NCBI RefSeq assembly: GCF_018812025.1
Contig: NC_063063.1
Coordinates: forward strand, 5,920,442 to 5,984,441
Length of the DNA: 64,000 nt
Source: Megalobrama amblycephala
Taxonomy: Eukaryota > Chordata > Actinopteri > Cypriniformes > Xenocyprididae
Reading direction: 5' to 3'
Every line of letters begins with the position of its first letter. Within the stretch, counting starts at the first letter, position 1. Shown here piece by piece: positions 60,301 through 64,000 of this stretch. Under the pieces are notes generated by a model. It did no database searches, was not told the DNA's origin, and worked only from the letters and a program-made list of their open reading frames with translations. Made by a program: the position numbers and the translations under genes.

Positions 60301-62725
60301 AGTTGCTCACCTGTCTAATAAAGCACATAATATATTAAAGTGTCTTTGGTGTTTCCGTGGTTTCTACAAAATAAAAACGGAAACGTGGATATGATGTCAT
60401 TGATAGGTGACGCACGGACACGGTCTGCGTACTGGTTAAAATTGCTTATTTCTCTGGATTTAAAAACTCTTGGAAACATTTGGGATAATGTAAATGCACT
60501 GTTCTAGTGGGTTGTGGATATTTTAATCCAAAAATCTTACATATTGTGCCTTTAAGCATTTTTTAACTAAGATACAATAAGGTTACAATACGGTTCCATT
60601 TTTTTCACATTAGAAAGATACTAAAGATACTTCTAAAGCATTTACTGAATAATATAGCATTTGTTTACACTTTATTTTAAGGTGTCCTTGTTACAGTGTA
60701 ATTTACATTCAGGTACTGAGTAATTAGGGATTAGGGTTTGATTTAGGGTTAGTTTCATGCAATTATTCATAATGTACTTTTGCAACATATGTAACAAGGA
60801 CAATGTAAAATAAAGTGTTACCACATTTATTAATCTTAGGCCCCTTTTACATTTTCGTTTTAAAATGAAAATGATCATCGACACTGCTGTTTCCACAGCA
60901 TTTCAGAAACAATCTCCGTCTACACTACACGACCGAAAACGCATGTCATTCATGCACACTGGGCATGCGCATACAAGTGTTTAACTGTTTACAGTTGCCT
61001 CTTGCGCATGTAGATCGCTGCAGTATTAAAAAAATGCAGAGTTTAACTGCACAATGGCTGCTAAAAATGACAAAAAAGCCAGCAAAGATTGCAGTTTAGT
61101 CTCCATGTTATTGTTTACACGGTGATCATGGATACGCAGAGCGAATGTGGGCAGCCACGCCATCGTTTTCAAAAGTCTCCGTTTTTGCTCCATTTACACT
61201 GAAATGCAACCCCGGTGTTTTCAAACTAAAATGCGCTCTGCAGTGTTTTCGAAAATCTCCATTTTCGAGTCGAAAATGCTGGAGTAGTGTAAACAACAGG
61301 AGTAACTGTAGCAAAAGTTATTTGTTTTAAAACTAAAACACACTAGTGTAAACGGGCCTTAGGTAATGTTAATTTCAACATTTACTAAAACATTATTAAA
61401 ATCAAAAGTTATATCTATTAATATTATTTAATAGACCTGAGCTAACATGAACTAACAATGAACAGCTGCATTTTGTATTAATTAATGTTACCAAATATTA
61501 ATAAATACTGTAGCAAATGTATTGCTCATTGTTAGTTTATACAGTACATCATTATATGCTAACTAATGGGACCTTATTGTAGCGTGTTACCAAATAATCA
61601 CGTGAGATGAAATACCTTTTATTTGTAAATCATTTACTGGATTTTATTCACCAGATTATCCAAAATAGGTATTCCCACATTATTACTACATAAACATTTT
61701 TTTTTTTCATTGAATTTATAGGGGAAAAAAAAAAAAAAAAAAAAAACTCAATTGTTATTCATACCATTACAATAATATGACATTATGCTCAGAGTAATTC
61801 TAAGTCCAGGTCTTAGGACTCATCCTTTAACCGCTTCCATGCACAGTATCGGTAATGCACTTAGCTATATTGGGATTTCAGGTCCAGAGTGCACTACCCT
61901 CCTCTTGAGTCTCATTAACATTCATAAAGGATTAGCTCTGATCTTGGTTGATGTCATCGCATTAAACATCTTGGATCCAGGCGGTTTGAAGGGTGGGATG
62001 ATTACCTTATTCTTCCTCGCTTTTTCTGGTTTGCGCTAATGAAAACAGCCCTTTGATTACCTATCTACGCTCTTTGATTCCGTCTAATGAGAATGTACCG
62101 AAACGATTTCCCCTTCGCTCTAAACCAGTGCCAGATGTATTCAAATGTGATTTCAGCTGCACACATTCTGAACAGAGAGAGGATTTAATCACGCACACCT
62201 CCCTCTTCCTGCTCTTACACGCTCTCCGATGACACACGGCAACAGGAAGTACACTCCTTCAAACAAAACCTTCTCTCTCACAGAGCTTTTGATAACTTGC
62301 AGCTGACAGCCACCTAAGAAATGGTGTCTAGGAGTGTTTGGGCTGTCATTATCCCATACTTGATGTCTTACAAACTATAATTTATTACAATACAATAATA
62401 TCCGGCTCATAAAAGACCAGTGTGACATTTCCCACAATCTTGTCTTTTTTCACTGAGGTTTCTGATAAAGGAATAAACCATAGTCTGGTTGAAGTATATA
62501 CTTGAAGGGCCAGCATGTATGAGAACTGCCAGTGACGGTTTAATTGCATGCCCTTTCTGCATCGTTTTAGCACTTGATTCACTAAACAAATTATGCAAAT
62601 CCGGTAAGTGCTCACCGCCTTCATTTCCTTCGATGATGGAGTAGACGATGGTCTGGTTTATGGCAGCCGCCAAGATGACTCCTGTGACCGTTCCCACGGG
62701 GGCATTCTCGCTGATCGGAGAGAAC
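30285..62725 (-). CDS. pcdh15: Protocadherin-15, 3' part of the gene (spliced)
   Basis: PCDH15 is a single-pass cadherin with eleven extracellular cadherin (EC) repeats. It forms the lower part of the hair-cell tip link, binds the TMC/LHFPL5 channel complex, and acts in photoreceptors. The sequence gives EC10, EC11, the membrane-adjacent domain, the transmembrane segment and three alternative cytoplasmic tails, on the minus strand. All exon joins agree in phase. Common exons total 1,200 nt; with the CD3 tail 2,038 nt and with the CD2 tail 2,977 nt, both in frame after the one leading base. CD1 is out by 2. Upstream exons lie past base 64000. Teleosts keep two copies (a and b), and I cannot say which this is. 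The identification rests on many family-specific blocks, such as [20 protein letters not shown] and [15 protein letters not shown]. Confidence 0.95.
30930..31293. repeat. Foldback repeat between CD2 and CD3 exons
   Basis: The left end CAGTGGTGGTCTGTCCGAGG and the right end CCCAGACCACCACTG are inverted copies about 350 bases apart. It lies in the intron (minus-strand gene) between the CD2 stop and the CD3 acceptor. A (CA)n run follows at about 31313-31342. It is non-coding. Confidence 0.6.
31681..33192 (-). CDS. pcdh15: pcdh15 terminal exon, CD2-type tail
   Basis: The exon is 1,512 bp, open throughout and starting in phase 0 with [19 protein letters not shown]. It has family blocks [40 protein letters not shown] and [20 protein letters not shown]. 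The second half is a long acidic, serine-rich stretch ([18 protein letters not shown], then many E/D/S residues), and it ends [12 protein letters not shown] with TGA at 31681, with no PDZ ligand. It encodes 503 residues. In mammals CD2 is the tail needed in mature auditory hair cells. The acceptor (GTAATAG before GTTGTG) has a poor pyrimidine tract, which fits regulated use. Antisense frames here are shadows. Confidence 0.88.
   Translation of the reverse strand, partial: VVRQGRRLAPPPGKSSPRRAPRLAFGDQPPRLEKHLPGPAQGITHPYSSKAEATLKAPMQLSQFFDKRSGPAPAPFHLPWKNNKIFPIVVPEEKAGSTDDPKPNRMQHSNSVDNGMVIDGSYFQTKEAMPSAKTRLGKVLSQMNIFKTLQTQKNTLSSISGTVDHGSNGNASISWVLNESERESQRIPSDIVESEQERGRNREDIIQQSYTGSAMSFTPHHPYRLQEGAHMSSLDSDDDQDQSPFDSDRESQIKTPLDDTEIESRTESDSDQDTEIETEQESDTERTSETENDSESGQEAAKESSSEEGSNGKESVKSEERGTVSSVRSSQSRHSSTTSESINLKAGFPSSGTQRSATYRQQSSRSSREPATTFIHTKPLEETILKEDEDNEEGKGQLKEGDSESQNKDPKSSMSKSSHSPESRRDSSFHSMSSFSMTSSSVARALEIDKLSPIDENEEGEMTPERVGSPGDSSVSSDGARILKVDGEDEDSNSDAAETVGAS
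33193..34220 (-). other. pcdh15 intron with repeat fragments
   Basis: The intron upstream of CD2 holds at about 33495-33570 a repeat fragment (GATCAGGGATGGGCAATTCC, CCCTAATCAAACACACCTG). At about 33582-33720 there is a piece of the foldback family (AAAGGCCTTTTCCACACTAA, TTTGTGTGGATGGTGAAAAC). I saw no further exon. Confidence 0.5.
34221..34350 (-). CDS. pcdh15: pcdh15 cytoplasmic exon (CD2/CD3 shared), 130 bp
   Basis: It completes a glycine codon with its first base and reads [20 protein letters not shown], then [20 protein letters not shown] and EGE, a tyrosine- and acid-rich tail. The acceptor is CTGCTTTTTAG and the donor GTATCA. It leaves in phase 0, so it can join CD2 (GTT GTG) or CD3 (TAC GGT) without a frame change. 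It is the branch point for the two tails. Confidence 0.92.
34351..35190 (-). other. pcdh15 intron, nothing recognised
   Basis: Ordinary intron sequence. A short minus-strand open frame at 34856-35056 has no splice sites in phase with its neighbours. Confidence 0.5.
35191..35264 (-). CDS. pcdh15: pcdh15 cytoplasmic exon (CD2/CD3 shared), 74 bp
   Basis: It reads [20 protein letters not shown] then NYDH and ends with two bases (GG) of a glycine codon completed by exon 34350. The acceptor is CTTTACTCTGCTCACAG and the donor GTGAGT. The [12 protein letters not shown] block is characteristic of vertebrate PCDH15 tails. The intron to the next upstream exon is only 97 bases (35265-35361). Confidence 0.93.
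35362..35400 (-). CDS. pcdh15: pcdh15 cytoplasmic exon (CD2/CD3 shared), 39 bp
   Basis: Thirteen codons, [13 protein letters not shown], phase 0 at both ends, with acceptor TTCTGAATGTTGTGCAG and donor GTAGAG. It could be skipped without breaking the frame. It joins in phase to the 22-bp exon at 36393-36414. Confidence 0.9.
36170..36172 (-). other. pcdh15: Candidate 3-nt microexon (GAG) in pcdh15
   Basis: On the minus strand GTTTTTGTTCTTAG is followed by GAG and then GTAAGATTT, a good acceptor and a good donor with three bases between. It lies in the intron between exons 36393-36414 and 35362-35400, both phase 0 at this join, so inclusion would add one glutamate between GHQE and QQQLL. Three-base exons are rare, and chance pairing of sites is possible. 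No transcript evidence is available here. Confidence 0.35.
36393..36414 (-). CDS. pcdh15: pcdh15 cytoplasmic microexon, 22 bp
   Basis: Its first base completes the AT left by exon 44256-44366 (giving Met), and then it reads RGYGHQE, leaving in phase 0. The acceptor is ATCTCCTCACAG and the donor GTACGT. It competes with the CD1 acceptor at 42529, since both accept the same phase, so this is the splice choice between CD1 and CD2/CD3. Confidence 0.88.
36415..38522 (-). other. pcdh15 intron 3' of CD1, with a repeat at 36770-37050
   Basis: Bases about 36770-37050 carry a fish repeat with TACTTTATTTTGAT ends and ACTACATGTCAACTA/TAGTTGACATGTAGT wording, related to 600-735. The remainder is AT-rich intron with a T run at about 37847-37861. 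I found no exon. Confidence 0.45.
38523..38647. repeat. Exact 125-bp direct repeat, copy A
   Basis: It is identical base for base with 43852-43976, same orientation, starting CAATAGTGGTGACAGATG and ending GTTAATATGTCA. Flanks differ on both sides. It has no terminal repeats, no poly-A tail and no resemblance to the TE families here. It lies in the intron downstream of CD1; copy B lies in the intron upstream. Confidence 0.97.
38648..40525 (-). other. pcdh15 intron, nothing recognised
   Basis: Intron sequence with short A/T and C runs (C run at about 40227-40235). The minus-strand open frames at 39251-39661 and 39840-40208 lack family motifs and phase-matched splice sites. Confidence 0.45.
40526..41032. 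repeat. Foldback repeat in the CD1 3' untranslated region
   Basis: The left part GGGCTGGGATAATACATTGA and the right part TCAATTAATG-like... TGTATTGTCCCAGCCCTA are inverted copies, with further mirrored blocks (TTAACAGCAGATGGCGCTCC against GTGCCATCTGCTGTTAAAAA). It begins 45 bases after the CD1 stop. TTTATT at 40551-40556 (AATAAA on the minus strand) lies in its far arm and could serve as the CD1 poly(A) signal. Confidence 0.7.
41078..42529 (-). CDS. pcdh15: pcdh15 terminal exon, CD1-type tail, with a frame break
   Basis: The acceptor is a pyrimidine-rich tract ending GCTGAAAGCAG (42530). The frame opens [18 protein letters not shown], holds [20 protein letters not shown] and [19 protein letters not shown], then runs into polyproline segments (about 41430-41710). 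The C-terminal block [20 protein letters not shown] to SQSTTL (TGA at 41078; TTL is a class I PDZ ligand, the known harmonin-type site in CD1) is in a different frame. The first frame stops at 41299. The second has an upstream stop at 41621-41623, so the shift lies between about 41300 and 41620, in GGA/GGT repeats. Exon length (1,452) is off by 2. This may be an assembly error, an allele, or real loss of the tail. Confidence 0.85.
42530..43851 (-). other. pcdh15 intron 5' of CD1
   Basis: It contains a (TA)n run (about 42907-42951) and an A run (43081-43106). No additional exon is visible. Confidence 0.5.
43852..43976. repeat. Exact 125-bp direct repeat, copy B
   Basis: Identical to 38523-38647, 5,329 bases apart, with CD1 exon 41078-42529 between the copies. 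The left flank ends GGGGATAACAGG and the right flank begins CCTCAACCTGG, unlike copy A. It reads AT- and CT-rich non-coding sequence, with no consistent open frame. Confidence 0.97.
44256..44366 (-). CDS. pcdh15: pcdh15 last common cytoplasmic exon, 111 bp
   Basis: Its first base completes the preceding codon, and then it reads [36 protein letters not shown] and AT, the last two bases of a split codon. The acceptor is ATTATCTAAAG and the donor GTAAGT. It is the common exon before the split to CD1 (42529) or to the CD2/CD3 path (36414). The fish version has a short GGAATNN linker where, as I recall, mammals have a long Pro/Ala stretch. Confidence 0.93.
44367..45357 (-). other. pcdh15 intron, low-complexity runs
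   Basis: A (CT)n followed by a T run at 44768-44811, and A runs at 44655-44672 and 44951-44960. The open frames here are compositional. Confidence 0.5.
45358..45366 (-). CDS. pcdh15: pcdh15 9-nt microexon after the transmembrane exon
   Basis: The bases ATTCAAAGA sit between an acceptor (CTTTTTCTTCTTTTCAC tract, then CAACTTCAG) and a GTAAGTA donor. With CA from the upstream exon and A from the downstream one they read Q-F-K-E, and the PCDH15 family has FK at this place just inside the membrane. If skipped, CA plus A still gives Gln, so the frame is kept and three residues are lost. That makes it a possible cassette. Confidence 0.8.
45838..46178. repeat. Complete TTAA-bounded palindromic repeat
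   Basis: TTAA at 45834-45837 and 46179-46182. Ends AGGAATAGTTCAATC and GGGGTGAACTATCCCT. The core CCATTGAGTTCCATGGTA and TACTATGGAAGTCAGTGGG folds on itself. It stands 30 bases from the transmembrane exon donor, in the intron. It shows the intact form of the palindrome broken at 27273-29006. Confidence 0.75.
46213..46431 (-). CDS. pcdh15: pcdh15 exon: end of membrane-adjacent domain and transmembrane helix
   Basis: 219 bp. It reads [18 protein letters not shown] and [20 protein letters not shown], the last strands of the membrane-adjacent (PICA/MAD12) domain that contacts the channel complex. Next come [12 protein letters not shown] and [19 protein letters not shown], the membrane-spanning helix, and YRQ inside. 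The acceptor is TTTTCTACAG and the donor GTGAGT. It leaves with two bases (CA) before the 9-nt microexon. Confidence 0.96.
46432..48025 (-). other. pcdh15 intron with two short repeats
   Basis: At about 46985-47075 there is a left end of the TTAA family (AGGGATAGTTCACCCAAAAA). At 47706-47925 a small MITE has the inverted ends ACACTCTTAAAAATCAAGGT-like and AGGTTCTTTTTAAGAGTGT, with internal GGTTCC/AACC blocks. There is no exon. Confidence 0.55.
48026..48202 (-). CDS. pcdh15: pcdh15 exon: membrane-adjacent domain, 177 bp
   Basis: It reads [40 protein letters not shown] and [18 protein letters not shown], then AA of a split Lys codon. This is the core of the ferredoxin-like membrane-adjacent domain between EC11 and the membrane. 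The acceptor is CTCTCTTCATTCAG and the donor GTAAGT. The [16 protein letters not shown] stretch is strongly conserved in PCDH15. Confidence 0.96.
48203..49686 (-). other. pcdh15 intron, nothing recognised
   Basis: No exon. Bases about 48860-49010 are of mixed composition without the repeat families and could be conserved intronic sequence. This is not provable here. Confidence 0.4.
49687..49775 (-). CDS. pcdh15: pcdh15 exon: EC11 end and linker, 89 bp
   Basis: It reads [20 protein letters not shown] then VEQNKDQLI and two bases of Gly. This is the last strand of EC11 and the start of the membrane-adjacent domain, in phase with both neighbours. The acceptor is TCCTATCTCCCAG and the donor GTAACT. 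Confidence 0.95.
49985..50677. repeat. TTAA-bounded element related to 1966-3932
   Basis: TTAA at 49981-49984 and 50678-50681. Left end AGGGGTGGTTGATCATG and right end TTATAGGTCCCCG. Bases about 50578-50650 (GTGGGGCATTTTGAGTTGAA, ACACATTCTGGGGACACC) match, inverted, the left part of the element at 1966-3932, although the extreme ends differ. It sits in the intron between the EC11 exons. Confidence 0.6.
50682..52556 (-). other. pcdh15 intron with (CA)n and A run
   Basis: A (CA)n tract at about 51332-51362 passes into an A run (51363-51388). I see no other structure. Confidence 0.5.
52557..52772 (-). CDS. pcdh15: pcdh15 exon: EC11 body, 216 bp
   Basis: 72 codons, phase 0 at both ends: [20 protein letters not shown], then [40 protein letters not shown] and LSSSAQVV. 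The DKD and DDYG motifs are cadherin calcium-site type. The acceptor is TTGTTTCTGACAG. The donor GTACGT was chosen over the nearby GTATGT because only GTACGT keeps the frame into VSVVNQLD. Confidence 0.95.
52773..57019 (-). other. pcdh15 intron, 4.2 kb
   Basis: It holds an A run at 54569-54591 and short frames without motifs. No TE of the listed families is clear and no exon is seen. Confidence 0.5.
57020..57147 (-). CDS. pcdh15: pcdh15 exon: EC10/EC11 junction, 128 bp
   Basis: Two bases complete a Ser codon, then [20 protein letters not shown] and [20 protein letters not shown] and VQ. DENDHPP is the classic inter-repeat calcium linker. The acceptor is a pyrimidine run ending CTCTTAG and the donor GTAAAG. 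It leaves in phase 0. Confidence 0.96.
57148..59555 (-). other. pcdh15 intron, 2.4 kb
   Basis: A/T runs at 57489-57502, 57592-57606 and 57638-57653. The fragment around 57672-57735 (CAGGGTTGCCAAATGTCAGA) looks like a hAT-type repeat piece. No exon. Confidence 0.45.
59556..59696 (-). CDS. pcdh15: pcdh15 exon: EC10, second part, 141 bp
   Basis: Two bases complete Gly, then [40 protein letters not shown] and LRAPSK plus one base. PLDYE is the conserved strand motif of cadherin repeats, and NNIT and NSS are possible N-glycosylation sites. The acceptor is TTTTCTCTCCCGTTGCGACAG and the donor GTGAGG. Confidence 0.95.
59783..60551. repeat. TTAA-bounded element with AGGCACAATATGTAA-type ends
   Basis: TTAA at 59779-59782 and 60552-60555. 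Left end AGGCACACTATGTAAATTTT, right end AAAAATCTTACATATTGTGCCT. The interior has a CpG-rich part (about 59930-60010) and no coding domain. It lies 82 bases upstream of the exon acceptor. Confidence 0.7.
60660..61590. repeat. Cluster of three interspersed repeats in a pcdh15 intron
   Basis: Bases 60664-60825 have the inverted ends ACACTTTATTTTAAGGTG and TGTAAAATAAAGTGTTACC. Bases 60840-61360 are a foldback element (GGCCCCTTTTACATTTTCG against GTGTAAACGGGCCTTAGG). Bases 61362-61588 carry GGTAATGTTAATTTC and end GGGACCTTATTGTAGCGTGT, followed by TACC. All are non-coding and of common fish-repeat style. The remaining intron to 62615 has an A run (61724-61746) and nothing else. Confidence 0.55.
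62616..62725 (-). CDS. pcdh15: pcdh15 exon: EC10, first part, 110 bp (most 5' exon in window)
   Basis: One base completes a codon from an exon outside the window, and then it reads [36 protein letters not shown] and one base of Gly. SENAPVGT is the typical start of a cadherin repeat. The donor is GTGAGC. The acceptor (TATGCGCAG) has a weak pyrimidine tract but the phase fits. Bases 62726-64000 show no further exon, only a repeat piece at about 63155-63255. Confidence 0.92.
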
Positions 62726-64000
62726 CTGCGCATACACAGTGCACTGCATTAATGATGTATCACAAATCATACATGAAACGGTGGTTCTGATGGGTCGTTC
62801 CACATTAGAATGCGTTTTAAAACTTTCTGGGTATGTAAAAGTAAAATATAGTAAAAGTGGAAAATTATTTGAGAGGCTGATTGCGGGTAAAGCTTGAAGT
62901 CCAGCTGGAAGTAATGGGTGGAGCTCGATGGTCCAAGAAGTGACTATTTATTTAGTTTAGTTAAATTATACAACATGAATTTAATTGTGAGTTCTGAGTG
63001 CTGTACATTCACCAAATTATTGTTCATAATGTACACCAATGTGCAGATTTCATTTTATTCAGGAAAGATTCACTAACTCTAACAAAAGTGACTGTAAAGA
63101 CATTGATAACTTAATTTTAATTAAATTTGATTGTTCTATTCTTAAAAGATTCCAGGAAAAATGTATCACGGTTTCCTCAAAAATCAGTTTTCAACATGTT
63201 TCTTGAGCAGCAAATCAGCATATTAAAATGATTTCTGAAGGAAATTTTGTTAAAATGTTCAGTGTATAAATACATTAACTGTTATATTTAAATGGTATAT
63301 CATTTCTGTATATCAGTATTTTAGCATTTCCTTGGAATCAAACCCCATGACATTGGCATTGCTACAGGCAATGTTTGAAGGTACAGAAGAAGAGCCTGGG
63401 GCGAAGTTAAAAAATGGTCATTCAAAGCCATGGCTTGCATTTCAAGAACTGCTGGAACAGCAAAGCTGCATTTTAAGGAATCTACAGACAATCTAAATGG
63501 TGCACTTTTGCTCCTTGATTATGATATAAATGCACTGTAGGCTATTCAGCACTATCAAACAGAATTTAATGTACACATAGAGGTCTGAGAGAAAATCAAC
63601 TGCCAGTCAGCATGATTATTTCACATTTCGAAATCAAGCGGACAATATACCTCTGTTTTATTTTATAAAACAAACTCAATTAATTTGAGCCGTAATGGAT
63701 TCCGGTCCATAATTGACCAGACAAAATATTCACAGGAATTTAATCAATCAAGAAGTTAACCAGATCACAGTGTTAATTGGGCATCCTACACAGTTGCTAA
63801 ACTAAGCAGAATAAAGAGTGTTAATAGAATGTGAGTGTGAAAGTGAACAGATCTTCACCTCAGATGAACCCAACAGCAGAACTGATCCATTATGAAACAT
63901 ATGTTTGAAATCAGTTGTTGTCTCTGCAGAACAAACATACATTAGACTACAAGTCATATTATATTTTAGAGCCAATGGGTGAGAAGAGCACAATTTGGAC

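Overview
The window looks like nuclear DNA of a teleost fish, most likely a cyprinid (zebrafish/carp type). It is AT-rich and intron-rich, full of TA microsatellites, Tc1/mariner relics, tRNA-derived SINE pieces and palindromic repeats bounded by TTAA. The single host gene is a fish-like protocadherin-15. The species and the teleost paralogue (a or b) cannot be settled from the sequence.

Gene: the minus strand from 62725 down to 30285 carries the 3' part of protocadherin-15 (pcdh15), the lower component of the hair-cell tip link and a photoreceptor adhesion protein. I placed exon edges by splice signals, reading phase and resemblance to the family as I remember it. Nine common exons (62616-62725 through 44256-44366) encode EC10, EC11, the membrane-adjacent domain, the transmembrane helix and the start of the cytoplasmic tail. 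One of these is a 9-nt microexon at 45358-45366. Three alternative ends follow: CD1 (41078-42529, one large exon), then four short shared exons (36393-36414, 35362-35400, 35191-35264, 34221-34350) leading either to CD2 (31681-33192) or to CD3 (30285-30857). The summed exon lengths are in frame for CD2 and CD3. CD1 is off by 2 modulo 3, so it has a frame break inside its proline-rich tract. The 5' end of the gene lies beyond base 64000.

Region 1-30284, downstream of pcdh15, contains no convincing host protein gene. It holds layered repeats: a Tc1-like relic (753-911 plus 4083-4560) split by a 3.17-kb insertion that itself contains a SINE and a TTAA-bounded element, which in turn contains a 1-kb element; two copies of one Tc1 family (8408-10008 and 22080-23702); a third Tc1-like relic (10221-11320); a mariner-like element inserted in a TTAA-bounded palindrome (27371-28879); a LINE 3' fragment near 14050-14640; and a gag-like retroelement fragment near 21086-21300. 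A few GC-rich stretches (about 4960-5345, 16680-17050, 19720-20060) could be regulatory or non-coding exons, but nothing proves it.

The pcdh15 introns hold similar short repeats. Their most unusual feature is an exact 125-bp direct repeat, one copy on each side of the CD1 exon (38523-38647 and 43852-43976). A possible 3-nt microexon (36170-36172) lies between two cytoplasmic exons. I found no CRISPR array, operon, rRNA gene or convincing tRNA gene.
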